A stretch of DNA of 64,000 bases, from the NCBI RefSeq assembly GCF_014696925.1, contig NZ_JACJQY010000012.1:52562-116561 (forward strand), given 5' to 3'. The notes below the pieces were generated by a model. It was not told where the DNA came from. It searched no databases and saw nothing but the letters and a program-made list of their open reading frames with translations. This document shows, piece after piece, positions 33,669 to 42,745 of this stretch. Numbering within the stretch: position 1 is the stretch's first letter; each line of letters opens with the position of its first letter. The translations under genes were made by a program, and so were the position numbers. The DNA comes from Phormidium tenue FACHB-1050. GTDB lineage: Bacteria > Cyanobacteriota > Cyanobacteriia > Pseudanabaenales > Pseudanabaenaceae.

Positions 33669-34286
33669 ATGCAGGAATGGATTACTAATACGATGAATTC
33701 CCTAGGATATCTGGGGATTGGCTTACTGATGTTTTTAGAAAATCTGTTTCCCCCGATTCCTTCAGAGTTGATTATGCCATTAGCAGGCTATACCGCAACT
33801 TTTCCGAATACGCAAATTCAGGTCATTCCTGCGATCGCCGCAGGGGTAATTGGTACGATTTTGGGCGCGATCCCTTGGTACTATGCGGGGCTAATATTAG
33901 GGCAGCAGCGCTTGCAAGTGTTGGCAGGTCGCTATGGTAAATGGATCGGTATTTCTGGAGAAGATATTGAGAAATCAGTGAATTGGTTTCAAAAACATGG
34001 GACAAAGGCGGTTTTATTCGGTCGTTTAGTTCCTGGTATTCGTACTTTGATTTCCATCCCCGCAGGTATTAGCAAAATGCCTGTGGTTCCGTTCTTTCTC
34101 TATTCTACGATTGGGACGATTGTCTGGGTCACTTTGTTAACCTATGCGGGTTATTTTTTAGGCAAAAATTACAAGTTAGTCGAAGATTACATTGATGTCA
34201 TTACCAAAGTTGTAGTTTTTGGTGTTTTGTTGGCGATCGCCGCATTTATTGGCTATCGACTCTGGAAGCGATCATCGCGCAAATAA
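33669..34286 (+). CDS. DedA-family membrane protein
   Basis: 205-residue inner-membrane protein of the DedA/SNARE-associated superfamily, members of which flip or transport lipid carriers such as undecaprenyl phosphate. Hallmarks: ENLFPPIPSELIMPLAGY, and the FGRLVPGIRTLISIPAGISK block with the essential arginine pair, plus about five hydrophobic helices. The ATG at 33669 is chosen; a TTG twelve bases upstream also opens the frame. Monocistronic. Confidence 0.93.
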   Translation: MQEWITNTMNSLGYLGIGLLMFLENLFPPIPSELIMPLAGYTATFPNTQIQVIPAIAAGVIGTILGAIPWYYAGLILGQQRLQVLAGRYGKWIGISGEDIEKSVNWFQKHGTKAVLFGRLVPGIRTLISIPAGISKMPVVPFFLYSTIGTIVWVTLLTYAGYFLGKNYKLVEDYIDVITKVVVFGVLLAIAAFIGYRLWKRSSRK

Positions 34287-34324
34287 AAACTATTGGACGC
34301 GCAAAGCGCGTCCAATTAGTTTTA
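34285..34324 (+). terminator. Terminator of the dedA-type gene
   Basis: AAAACTATTGGACGCGC / GCGCGTCCAATTAGTTTT around AAA, one bulge, overlapping the stop. Confidence 0.8.
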
Positions 34325-34337
34325 TCGCTGTTATAGT

Positions 34338-34380
34338 CCAAAGAGTAATGGCGGCTCTTCTCGTCGCCATTACTCTTTGG
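34338..34380. repeat. Second palindrome after dedA
   Basis: CCAAAGAGTAATGGCG / CGCCATTACTCTTTGG, 16-bp perfect arms with a degenerate centre GCTCTTCTCGT. Confidence 0.7.
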
Positions 34381-34519
34381 AGTTTGAGTACAAAGTACTA
34401 TCAAGCAAATGCGATCGCCTATATAATCAAAGTAGAAATAGCAGGTTTTAGAGAATACCCTTAAAAAAATATTCTCTAAAAAGTCAAGGCAAGAGCCAAA
34501 CTCACCGAATATAAGCCTC

Positions 34520-35791
34520 ATGCGTTACTCCGATTCGGAATCAAATACTCTGAGCCGCCGCTATGAATTGCCGACCTGTTTACTAGAGGTGTGGACAGAG
34601 CGATCGCCTCTATCGGATTGGCAATCTCAAATCGTTGCTCAAAACTTGCGGTTTCGTTTGCAATTAGCGCATAGCAAAAAAGTAATTAAAGGCAACCAGC
34701 AGCAAATCACCAATTTGATCGAAGGCGTAACCACCTACTGCGATCGCTGGTTAGCTCAAGATGATTTTGAAACTCTCGATCATGCGATCGCTGTTCCTAA
34801 ACTGCCAAAGTTGCAACTATCGACCATACAGCTGTTTGACCTGTACGAAAGTCTAGAACTCTGTAGCAATGAGTTTGTGATTTTGCCCAACTTAGTACTA
34901 GAAGTTCGTCGTCTCCATCCTAATTGGCTCAAAATTGTTGCAGGGGCGATCGCGATCGCTGGTGTCAGTATTGGTACAATTCGCCTTGTTTCATCACCCT
35001 TTGGCGAACAACCTAGCTATCAAATTGCTTCTACCCCTGCTGCCGATCCTGAGAAAGTATCGATAACTCCATCAGCACCTCCTGCCGCTACTTCTCAAGA
35101 CCAAGCGGCAAGTCCGCTCAAACCTGACCTCAATCCTTCTCAGTCTGCTGCAAGCCCTAATGCTGCTGCATCTAGCCGTCCTCAATCGCCTCAAGCAATC
35201 AACCGCGATCGCCATAATCTGGAGCGATCCGAAAAAGTGGCGATCGCCCCTGAACCTATTGTTTCATCTAATATTTCCAAGTCTAGTAACCGTCAGCGTA
35301 TGGAAGATAATCTTGGTTCTATTGTAGGTAAAACAGAAGCTAGTCCATCGGAACCAGCAAGGCGTTTAGAACCTCCTAACATAGATACCTTGTCTCAACC
35401 TGCACCAATTACAGCTGAGGCTGCTAAGCAAGCGCCTTCTGCACCACCCGCAAAGTTGAGCAGCCCTGCGACGACAGCCTCTGCGGATTATGAGAATAAG
35501 GTGGTTGTAACTAGTATCAAGGTTTTGCAGATTCAGTCGGAATTACCCAGTGATATAACCTCCTCCTTGGTAAGTTATATCCAGACTCAGCAAATCACCA
35601 TATCAGCAACAGGAACAATCACTTTCAATCTTGAGATCTCAGGCGATCGCATCAGCAGTATAGCGACCGATCGCCAAGGTTCGCTCTTAAAGGATACTAA
35701 GGCGATCGAGGAGTTGGAAAAGCTAGTTTTAGAATGGCGATCGCCTACTCCAATCAACGGCAAGATCCGTATGGTGTTGCAATTATTATAA
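34520..35791 (+). CDS. DUF4335-type membrane-anchored protein
   Basis: 423 residues. The N-terminal 125 carry the cyanobacterial DUF4335 pattern (RRYELPTCLLEVW, SPLSDWQSQIVAQNLRFRLQ). A single membrane helix lies near 140-156. A long Pro/Ser/Ala-rich linker follows (about 165-330), then a C-terminal domain ending PTPINGKIRMVLQLL that resembles a TonB-C-like or periplasmic beta domain. Function unknown. The last codons form one arm of the terminator. Confidence 0.75.
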   Translation: MRYSDSESNTLSRRYELPTCLLEVWTERSPLSDWQSQIVAQNLRFRLQLAHSKKVIKGNQQQITNLIEGVTTYCDRWLAQDDFETLDHAIAVPKLPKLQLSTIQLFDLYESLELCSNEFVILPNLVLEVRRLHPNWLKIVAGAIAIAGVSIGTIRLVSSPFGEQPSYQIASTPAADPEKVSITPSAPPAATSQDQAASPLKPDLNPSQSAASPNAAASSRPQSPQAINRDRHNLERSEKVAIAPEPIVSSNISKSSNRQRMEDNLGSIVGKTEASPSEPARRLEPPNIDTLSQPAPITAEAAKQAPSAPPAKLSSPATTASADYENKVVVTSIKVLQIQSELPSDITSSLVSYIQTQQITISATGTITFNLEISGDRISSIATDRQGSLLKDTKAIEELEKLVLEWRSPTPINGKIRMVLQLL

Positions 35792-35831
35792 AAAAGGGAC
35801 GCAAAGTGTCCCTTTTTTATAATAATTGCAA
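35777..35831 (+). terminator. Terminator built from the gene's own last codons
   Basis: 26-bp arms. The left arm (TTGCAATTATTATAA...) contains the final codons Gln-Leu-Leu and stop; the right arm (TTATAATAATTGCAA) is their exact inverted copy around core GGGACGC-AAA-GTGTCCC. Confidence 0.85.
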
Positions 35832-35843
35832 TTACCGATCAAA

Positions 35844-35904
35844 CAAACCAAGAGAATTTCTGAAAGTGTTGCTTTGCAACACTTTCAGAAATTCTCTTGG
35901 TTTG
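35844..35904 (-). terminator. Long hairpin, probable terminator of the FHA gene
   Basis: 29-bp perfect arms CAAACCAAGAGAATTTC... with core GTGTTGC-TTT-GCAACAC, 25 bases past the FHA gene stop. Confidence 0.75.
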
Positions 35905-35928
35905 GGATTAAGCGCAAAGCGCTGTAAG

Positions 35929-36756
35929 CTATGAGCTAAGTTGAAATACAAAGCTAACTTTATCTCCCTTACCTAGAGAAATGCGATCGCCTGCCCTGAG
36001 CTTATGACGATTTCCCGCAGGCAGAGGCAAATTATTGATATAAGTACCGTTAGAGCTACCCGTATCCTCAAAATAGAAAGAACCTCCCTCAGCCCGAATA
36101 TCCGCATGGATACGCGAAACAATGTCTGAATCTGGGAAACCTGACACATCAATATCAGGAGGAATTACCGTATTTGGCTTGCCAATATGTACGACTGGTA
36201 AATGGGCAGGAATTTCAATCGTGAGATTAGTTTGCACATGTAGCAAAGACGCAGCAAATTGCTGTAATTGAGTCTTGACACTCACGGGTGAACTTGCTGG
36301 CGCACTTGTGGGAGCACTAATCGGCTCATTCATAGAAGCCGTGATCGGAGGATTCTGCTCCTCTGCGGCTAGCAAATTTTCGATATCCGTAAACTTGGGA
36401 AGAGTTGGAACCTCGGCGAAGGAATTTGTTACTAAATTTGCAGCCGAATCATCTTCGGTCGTCACATCAGGTAAAGAATTTGACATAGCGCTGGAAATAG
36501 TTAGTACGGGGAAAACTTCAGTCGATGAGATGGATGGCGCGATCGCATTTTCAGCATGAATATCTGGGAGCGAATTGATCGCAGTTGCCCCACTTAGATT
36601 AAACCCACAATGTCCACAAAACTTAGCATCCGACAACACAGATGCACCGCAACTAGGGCATTGAATATTTTTGACAATCGGTAACGGTGTAAAACAGGAT
36701 TCGCAGTTTACAGCTCCGTCAGGGTTGGCATGAGCGCAACTAGGACAAATAATCAT
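35929..36756 (-). CDS. Zinc-ribbon and FHA-domain protein
   Basis: 275 residues. Two N-terminal zinc ribbons (CPSCAHANPDGAVNCESC and CPSCGASVLSDAKFCGHC) precede a disordered Ser/Pro-rich middle and a C-terminal FHA domain (about 190-270) with HIGKPN, SRIHADI and GSSNGTYINN, which binds phospho-threonine. It lies downstream of a vWA gene, a CheY gene and an adenylate cyclase on the same strand, so it may be the phospho-reader of that group. No Ser/Thr kinase gene is adjacent. Confidence 0.88.
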   Translation of the reverse strand: MIICPSCAHANPDGAVNCESCFTPLPIVKNIQCPSCGASVLSDAKFCGHCGFNLSGATAINSLPDIHAENAIAPSISSTEVFPVLTISSAMSNSLPDVTTEDDSAANLVTNSFAEVPTLPKFTDIENLLAAEEQNPPITASMNEPISAPTSAPASSPVSVKTQLQQFAASLLHVQTNLTIEIPAHLPVVHIGKPNTVIPPDIDVSGFPDSDIVSRIHADIRAEGGSFYFEDTGSSNGTYINNLPLPAGNRHKLRAGDRISLGKGDKVSFVFQLSS

Positions 36757-36811
36757 AAGGGCAACTTAAGATGAACAGTTTATGTATGCATGATGAACAT
36801 CGCGATCAACA

Positions 36812-36825
36812 GTGTATGGATACAC
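36812..36825. promoter_or_regulatory. Palindrome upstream of the FHA gene
   Basis: GTGTATGGATACAC, 6-bp perfect arms, 56 bases before the FHA start. Possible operator; no protein assigned. Confidence 0.3.
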
Positions 36826-36841
36826 TTAACATATCTAAAAT

Positions 36842-38116
36842 TTAAGGATTGGGAGGTGATTGTAGTACAGTTTTGGAGGCGATACGTGTTTTTTTGCGAT
36901 CAGATTCGCTTAGAGACGTGCCTGTTTGCAAACGAGTTGCATTGTTTTGCAAGATTGTTGAAGCATTCTGATCGCCCATTTGCAAAGCGGTTTTAGCAGC
37001 CGATTGTAACATTGTCGCCGCCCCTGCGCGATCGCCCTGCTGCAATTTTTGTTCGGCAAGTTGCGTTTGGCGATATTTAGCTAAAGCTAACAAATAATTT
37101 TGTAGCTGAGGATCGACCTGTGGCGTATAGTCTTGGACTAAAGTTGCGGCGATCGCTACAGGTGATGATAGTGAATTAATTTGCGCTTGTGAGGGAATGT
37201 CGTAACGGACTTGAGCCGTCAAAATAGGGATTTCCGAGCGATCGGGATATTCGGCAGTATAACTAGTCGGACTGATATAGAGATTAAATAACACTACTCG
37301 TTCCACGTCCGTCATCAGATCGCCCAGTCTGACAATAATCGCGTCTCCCTCGGTTTGATAGGCTAATTCGATCGTGTCAGGGGCAACTTGAGCGATCGGC
37401 TTTAATTCGGCAAGTCTGACATGGGGCGCTAGCTGCAAGATCAAATGAGCATTGGTTAGTCCGATCGCTTGAACACGTTTTAATAATTTCTGAAACTCTT
37501 CCCCAGCCGCCGCAGGCGATGGGATATAAGCCATTGCCCCACCACCAGCATCGGCAATACGTTCCAGTACATCCTGATTCCAGCTATCCCCAAAACCAAG
37601 GCTATGCAAGGTCATGTTGTATTCCGTGGCTAGGCGGGAAAACTGGAAACAGCGCTCATTATCGCCATGCTCATTCTCCCCATCGGTCAGCACAAAAATC
37701 TGGCTCACAGTGCCATCTTTGCCCTTACTCGTTTCCTGCAATCCCAGCTTGATGCCATCATCAATACAAGTACCACCCGATGCTTTGAGGGATTGAATCT
37801 TAGCTTTGATAGATTCAAGACGATCAACGGGTTGATTTTCGACTACCACATGAGCTTTGTGATCAAAGCCAATTACACTAATCCGATCTTGCAGATACAT
37901 ACTATCTACGAGATCGCGAGCAGCACGTTTGACCGTATCAAGGGGTTGTCCTCCCATGGAGCCACTGTGATCTAAGACAAGGCACAAGTTAAGCGGCGCA
38001 TTATTGCCATCGACAGCAGCGTTAGCGGAAACGGCGATCGCTAACTGACGTTGACTGCTGCCTTGGTTACTATCAAGAACGCGATCGCTTAACTTACAGG
38101 TCAAATTTACGCTCAT
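36842..38116 (-). CDS. von Willebrand A-domain protein
   Basis: 424 residues with a vWA domain at about 40-215. The MIDAS metal site is complete: DHSGSM (DxSxS), the threonine in GGTCIDDG, and LTDGENE. The C-terminal half is helical and beta-rich (QNYLLALAKYRQTQLAEQKL, then GDRAGAATMLQSAAKTALQM) as in stand-alone cyanobacterial vWA proteins. It starts one base after the CheY-like gene, so the two are coupled. It probably assembles or senses a complex; no ligand is known. Confidence 0.9.
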   Translation of the reverse strand: MSVNLTCKLSDRVLDSNQGSSQRQLAIAVSANAAVDGNNAPLNLCLVLDHSGSMGGQPLDTVKRAARDLVDSMYLQDRISVIGFDHKAHVVVENQPVDRLESIKAKIQSLKASGGTCIDDGIKLGLQETSKGKDGTVSQIFVLTDGENEHGDNERCFQFSRLATEYNMTLHSLGFGDSWNQDVLERIADAGGGAMAYIPSPAAAGEEFQKLLKRVQAIGLTNAHLILQLAPHVRLAELKPIAQVAPDTIELAYQTEGDAIIVRLGDLMTDVERVVLFNLYISPTSYTAEYPDRSEIPILTAQVRYDIPSQAQINSLSSPVAIAATLVQDYTPQVDPQLQNYLLALAKYRQTQLAEQKLQQGDRAGAATMLQSAAKTALQMGDQNASTILQNNATRLQTGTSLSESDRKKTRIASKTVLQSPPNP

Positions 38117-38117
38117 T

Positions 38118-38501
38118 TTAAGTTTCTATTCCGAGGATTTCACAGGATTTTTCAAGGATTTCATCAGGGTCAAAGGGTTTTGTCATATAGATGTCAGCCC
38201 CCACATCTTTACCCCGACTGCGATCAAATTCTTGCCCCTTAGCGGTCAGCATAATGATATACACATCACTTAGACTAGGATCACCCTTAACCTTTTCGCA
38301 GACATCATAGCCATTCATTTTTGGCATCATTACGTCTAAGAATACTAAATTTGGCTTTTCCCTCTGAATTGTCTCCAGTGCTTCTAAACCATTAGTTGCT
38401 GTTAATAGTTCTACGTCCTGATCTTCTAGCTCTTCTAAGGTCTGCTCTAATAGCAAACGGATATGCGGTTCATCGTCAACAATTAATAGCTTTTTGCTCA
38501 T
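38118..38501 (-). CDS. CheY-like single-domain response regulator
   Basis: 127-residue receiver domain only. Acidic pair DDE, phospho-acceptor in LVFLDVMMPKMNG, switch residue in MLTAKG, and conserved lysine in YMTKPFDPDEIL. It has no output domain, so it must act by binding a partner; the vWA gene one base downstream is the best candidate. Upstream on the same strand is the adenylate cyclase. Confidence 0.93.
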   Translation of the reverse strand: MSKKLLIVDDEPHIRLLLEQTLEELEDQDVELLTATNGLEALETIQREKPNLVFLDVMMPKMNGYDVCEKVKGDPSLSDVYIIMLTAKGQEFDRSRGKDVGADIYMTKPFDPDEILEKSCEILGIET

Positions 38502-38626
38502 CTTTAAGCCTTTACGATGTATCTCATGACTAATGTATCACTTACAGCGCTTTGAGTTCAAAAATAATCTGGGAAAGCGACGCATTGCGCCACTTTTTCA
38601 ATATTTTAACACTTTACTTTTACAGT

Positions 38627-38687
38627 AATATAACCCCAAAAGAGAATGGCGGCGCGAAGTGCCGCCATTCTCTTTTGGGGTTATATT
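38627..38687 (-). terminator. Terminator hairpin of the adenylate cyclase gene
   Basis: 29-bp near-perfect arms (AATATAACCCCAAAAGAG...) with core GGCGGCGC-GAA-GTGCCGCC, 10 bases past the stop. Confidence 0.8.
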
Positions 38688-38696
38688 CGGCTTTTT

Positions 38697-40187
38697 TTAG
38701 TCTTCGTAAATCACCTCGAAAATTTCTACAAGATTCTTTTTCCCCTTTACAGGCAAAGTTCCAAACTCTCTAAACTCAAAATTTGCTTGAGTTGCCTCAT
38801 ACACACTCCGCGTCACCAAAATCTGTCCACCCTTGGCCAAACCCTGTAACCGCGAAGCAATATTCATCTCATCTCCGATCGCTGTATAGTCCATGTGCTG
38901 AGGTGAACCAATGTTTCCCACAATTACTTCTCCAGAACTAATCCCAATCCCTGTAATAAAGTTCTTCCTAATCCAATCAATCGGCAAACTTTTAATCCGC
39001 CTTTGCATATTGATGGCAGCAGCGATCGCCCAATACTCTCGATCTGCGATCGCCGAAGGTGCGCCAAACATCGCCACAATCATATCCCCCACAAACTTAT
39101 TGACGGTTCCTTGATGATTGAAAATCACATCGACCATTTGTGTAAAGTATTCATTTAGATAACCCACAAGTTGTTCAGGCTCTAGTTCTTCGCACTTAGT
39201 CGTAAAATTACGAATATCAGAAAACAACATAGCGATTTTACGTTTACTCGTAGTTAATGACACCTCTTCTCTCTCATTGATAACCGCTTCAGCTACCTGT
39301 GGTGATAGATATCTTTCTAAATTATTTTTGATTCTCTGTTCACGCAACTTACTCTCATGGAGAATTGCATTTTCAATAGCTCCAGAAGCTTGGGTGACAA
39401 TTGCTGTAAATAGCTTAAGATCTTGAGATGTATAGCTTACTTGCTCAGAATTGCTAATATTAACTACACCTATGGTTCTATCTTTAGTAAGAATTGGGGC
39501 ACAAATGATCGCATAGCATTCATTCTCATTAACAATGTATCTCGGATCTTGCGTAGCATCATTGACTAGCTCAGATTTTCCTGTTGTGAATACATAGCCT
39601 GCAATCCCCACATTAGCAGGAACATTCCAGCTAGTGATTTGTTCGGCAGTACCTTTAGCTGATACAACTTCTAGGCAATTAGTATGATGATTATGGAGCA
39701 TTACTGAGGCACTAGTACATGGGATTAATCGACTAGTCTCTTCCAGTACAAGTGTGCCAATCTCTTTCGCATCTAGACAGTTTGACATCTTGCTAGCGAT
39801 CGTATAGAGAAGGTTGATCTCTCGGTATTTATCCAAAGCATCAGCCGCCAACGTTTTCTGTTCAAATTCACGCTTAGCTAGATAGCTCAAAAAATTAGCA
39901 ACTTGCTCAACTTGTTCCTTCCCTATTACCCATCCTAATATTTCATCGCTGAGTACTACAGGGATTTTATTTAAGTCTGTATTGACCAGTGGATCTTTAA
40001 CGCGCTCTCTACTACTTTCACTAATATCACTGCTAACAGATCCCTTATCCACGCCTAAATCTGCAACCAAGATTTGTCCTCTTTGATCTTGGATGACAAT
40101 AGGAGTAGTGAGTTTCGTAACTAAGCCTTTTAGTAAGGATAATATTTCTCTTTTGAGTAATATCTTTTTAAGACTGATAGATTGCAT
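38697..40187 (-). CDS. GAF-domain class III adenylate/guanylate cyclase
   Basis: 496 residues. A GAF sensor (about 125-270) with TSASVMLHNH and IGVVNISNSE precedes a class III catalytic domain (about 300-495). Metal aspartates lie in MLFSDIRNFT and NKFVGDMIVAMFG, the purine-contacting lysine is the K of NKFVGD, and DYTAIGDEMNIASRLQ carries the second purine contact and the Asn/Arg transition-state pair. All key residues are present, so it should make cAMP (or cGMP). The N-terminal 110 residues are another small sensor-like region. Confidence 0.93.
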   Translation of the reverse strand: MQSISLKKILLKREILSLLKGLVTKLTTPIVIQDQRGQILVADLGVDKGSVSSDISESSRERVKDPLVNTDLNKIPVVLSDEILGWVIGKEQVEQVANFLSYLAKREFEQKTLAADALDKYREINLLYTIASKMSNCLDAKEIGTLVLEETSRLIPCTSASVMLHNHHTNCLEVVSAKGTAEQITSWNVPANVGIAGYVFTTGKSELVNDATQDPRYIVNENECYAIICAPILTKDRTIGVVNISNSEQVSYTSQDLKLFTAIVTQASGAIENAILHESKLREQRIKNNLERYLSPQVAEAVINEREEVSLTTSKRKIAMLFSDIRNFTTKCEELEPEQLVGYLNEYFTQMVDVIFNHQGTVNKFVGDMIVAMFGAPSAIADREYWAIAAAINMQRRIKSLPIDWIRKNFITGIGISSGEVIVGNIGSPQHMDYTAIGDEMNIASRLQGLAKGGQILVTRSVYEATQANFEFREFGTLPVKGKKNLVEIFEVIYED

Positions 40188-40512
40188 AAATTTAAAAATT
40201 GCGTAGGTAGCGATATTTAGAATGGGCGGTGCAATGCACCGCCCATTCTAAATATCATAACGACTAATAGAGTAGAATCAAACGCCATAATGCTGAGTAA
40301 CAACAATTCTCATTGGCGAATTGGTTATTTTGAAAGCCACCATAGGATCGCCTTTAAAATAACCAGTTTTGGTGTTTCCAGCGTCGTAGTTAGCCCGATC
40401 GCTTAAGTTAAATAGCTGAATTTCAATCAGGAAGTTTTTTATTGAGCTTACCTTTGCTAGACTGAACTTAATTCTTGAGACATAACTAAATAAGGAATCG
40501 GGTAAGTTTAAT
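40188..40512. other. Divergent intergenic region with palindromes
   Basis: 325 bases holding a perfect palindrome (40212-40256) and a decayed element-C-like stem near 40322-40370 (TTGGTTATTTT / AAAATAACCAG with CAATTCTCATT to its left). Promoters of both flanking genes must lie here. Confidence 0.6.
40212..40256. repeat. Palindrome upstream of the cyclase
   Basis: GATATTTAGAATGGGCGGTGC arms with an AA/TG centre, 25 bases before the cyclase start codon; it lies in the 5' leader of that gene, not behind it. Confidence 0.7.
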
Positions 40513-41403
40513 ATGCCTTACTCAGCAGAAATCAGTCGCCGTCAACCTAGTTGTTTCCTCTTCCTCATCGATCAATCTGGATCGATGGCGGATGCATTTT
40601 CTAACGATAGTGCAAGTAAAGGGACAGCGAAAGGAGCTAATGAAAGTTTACATAAGACTAATGAAGCCATCCAGAAGGCTCAAGCCGTTGCGGATGCGGT
40701 AAATCGGTTGTTGGATTCACTCGGACAACGATGCGTCAAAGGCAACGAAATCTATGATTATTTTGATGTTGGTGTAATTGGTTATAACAGCGAGGTTACA
40801 TCAGCTTTAAATGGGCTTGCTGGTGAGAAAGTAATCGCCCCAATCGGTAAGATTTATGAAAATCCAACTGAATTGGAAAAACGGGCGCAAAAACTACCTG
40901 ATGGCATGGGCGGGTTAGTTGAAGTTTACAATGACTTTCCCATTTGGTTTAAGCCGATCGCTAGTGGTGGGACAGCCATGTGTAGTGTGTTTGCACTGGC
41001 GCGAATTTTGTTAGAGGAATGGATTGAGAAACATCCCAATAGCTATCCACCCACGATTATTAATATTACTGATGGAGAGTCTACCGATGGCGATCCGACA
41101 GAAGAAGCGCTGAGCCTCAAAAAATTGAGTACTTCTGACGGTTCAGTTCTGCTTTATAACATCCACCTTTCCGCAGAATATACGCAGCCAGTGTCTTTCC
41201 CCAACACTGCTGAAGTATTAAGTGATCCTTATGCTCGGTTAATGTTTGATCTATCTAGCTCTTTACCCTACGCCGCCCAAAAAGCTGCTGAAAAGGAAGG
41301 CTATAAGGTTGCACCCGATGCTAAAGCTTTCATGTTTAATGCCGATCCAGTGAAGCTAATTCAGTTTCTGGACATTGGTACACGTACTGAAAACCTACGT
41401 TAA
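40513..41403 (+). CDS. vWA-domain protein, TerY-like
   Basis: 296 residues, mostly a vWA domain. MIDAS residues: DQSGSM, the threonine in SGGTAMC, and NITDGESTDGD. A long insertion after the first motif (Asn/Lys/Ala-rich, about 25-60) separates it from the helix. It resembles vWA proteins of the TerY type, which elsewhere pair with PP2C phosphatase and kinase genes; none is adjacent. It is divergent from the cyclase-CheY-vWA-FHA set. Confidence 0.85.
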   Translation: MPYSAEISRRQPSCFLFLIDQSGSMADAFSNDSASKGTAKGANESLHKTNEAIQKAQAVADAVNRLLDSLGQRCVKGNEIYDYFDVGVIGYNSEVTSALNGLAGEKVIAPIGKIYENPTELEKRAQKLPDGMGGLVEVYNDFPIWFKPIASGGTAMCSVFALARILLEEWIEKHPNSYPPTIINITDGESTDGDPTEEALSLKKLSTSDGSVLLYNIHLSAEYTQPVSFPNTAEVLSDPYARLMFDLSSSLPYAAQKAAEKEGYKVAPDAKAFMFNADPVKLIQFLDIGTRTENLR

Positions 41404-41409
41404 AACAAA

Positions 41410-41441
41410 AAAACAAAGGTGAATTAATTCACCTTTGTTTT
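41410..41441 (+). terminator. Terminator of the vWA gene
   Basis: Perfect 32-base palindrome AAAACAAAGGTGAATT / AATTCACCTTTGTTTT. Confidence 0.85.
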
Positions 41442-41483
41442 GGACAGTTGTTTATAGCGCTTTGCAAGCAGGCGAGGTACAAA

Positions 41484-41518
41484 GGTTTGTTTCCCATCCG
41501 CAGGCTGGGAAACAAACC
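41484..41518. repeat. Palindrome between convergent genes
   Basis: GGTTTGTTTCCCA / TGGGAAACAAACC around TCCGCAGGC. Confidence 0.6.
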
Positions 41519-41546
41519 CATACTTCACTAGACTGATAAACGCTAT

Positions 41547-41579
41547 TTTGTTGTGGCGGGCGAAGCCCGCCACAACAAA
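41547..41579 (-). terminator. Terminator of the RlpA-like gene
   Basis: TTTGTTGTGGCGGGC / GCCCGCCACAACAAA around GAA, 9 bases past the stop. Confidence 0.8.
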
Positions 41580-41587
41580 TTTTGGTT

Positions 41588-42415
41588 TTAATTGTTGGAC
41601 ACTAGGATAGTAGCGACGATTGGGACAATGCCAGCTTCATCACTGTTGAGGGCGATCGCGGCGGCGTGGGACAAATCGAGGTTGCGATCGCCAAAGTAAG
41701 GTCCGCGATCGTTGATTCTTACTACTACAGACTTACCATTTTGCTGATTAGTAACTTTAAGATATGTGTCAAAGGGCAAACTAGGATGCGCGGCTGTAAA
41801 ATCTTGCTGCTCAAACTGTTCGCCTGAAGCTGTCTGCCGACCTTGAAAGTAAGGTCCATACCAAGAAGCAATACCATTAATTTGTTCACCAGTAGGAGCT
41901 AACTGATGCATTTGTTTTTGGGCTTCTACTAAAGTTAACGGCTCTACATCTGCACTAACCCGCAAGTTATTAATCCACTGAGTCAATTTTAGCGAAGGGT
42001 TAACAACCTCCGATTGGGGAATTTTAAATAAGATGACATTTTTATATTTACCAATATATTCACCATCTATAGCCAGCGGCTCTAAGTAACGGGGATCAAA
42101 GTCTGGCGCATTCATCGTCATTGCAAGTTTAGCCGCTGCGATCACCGCATTAGGTAAATTTTTAACCACAAATGCTGGCTGATTATTCACCATGATCATC
42201 CATTCATTGGCAGGCTTTGAGCGAAATTCGATTACATATTTAGGTTGAATAGATTCTAATAAATTGTTATTGCTAACAAAAGGTTTGTCTTGGTGAGTGA
42301 TCAAAGAATTATAACTGCTTGATTGGTTATAAGTTTCATTGACAATTTTTGGTGAAGACGTGCCAGAAATAAGCGAAACCAAGGGAATCGCCCAAAGAGC
42401 GGATGATGTAGACAT
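41588..42415 (-). CDS. RlpA-like double-psi beta-barrel protein
   Basis: 275 residues. The C-terminal 95 form the RlpA double-psi beta-barrel (GIASWYGPYFQGRQTASGE, AAHPSLPFDTYLKVTN, RINDRGPYFGDRNLDLSHAA), the fold of septal glycan-cleaving RlpA proteins. The N-terminus has a short hydrophobic segment (LWAIPLVSLISG) that may be a signal. The middle (about 60-160) is an unclassified domain found in cyanobacterial RlpA homologues. Envelope location is expected. Confidence 0.88.
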   Translation of the reverse strand: MSTSSALWAIPLVSLISGTSSPKIVNETYNQSSSYNSLITHQDKPFVSNNNLLESIQPKYVIEFRSKPANEWMIMVNNQPAFVVKNLPNAVIAAAKLAMTMNAPDFDPRYLEPLAIDGEYIGKYKNVILFKIPQSEVVNPSLKLTQWINNLRVSADVEPLTLVEAQKQMHQLAPTGEQINGIASWYGPYFQGRQTASGEQFEQQDFTAAHPSLPFDTYLKVTNQQNGKSVVVRINDRGPYFGDRNLDLSHAAAIALNSDEAGIVPIVATILVSNN

Positions 42416-42745
42416 ATGTTTTAGGAGTTAAGCAACAAGGATGTTTGTAGGTAGTATTTAAAAATAAGTGTGATAAAAAGTGTTTGTTTACTGGATATAA
42501 AAAGACAGGTTAATCATGAAAATCAATAAATTTAAGGTTTAGGATATTTAAATAAATGAGATCTAAAATTAGTAAAAATATAACAGCCATTTTTTAAACT
42601 ACGATATTAGCGGGGATCATAAATCATCCTTGGGAAAGAGATAAAACTATTAGTATTCAATTTGACAGAAAAATTCAGCTAAAACTTTGATGTCTATCGC
42701 TCTCTAGGCAATGTTGCCGCAATTATTGGTAAAACTTGCGATCGC

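Noticed and set aside
40513..41403. A complete TerY/PP2C/kinase ternary conflict system
   Set aside because: Only the vWA component is present; no phosphatase or kinase gene is adjacent.
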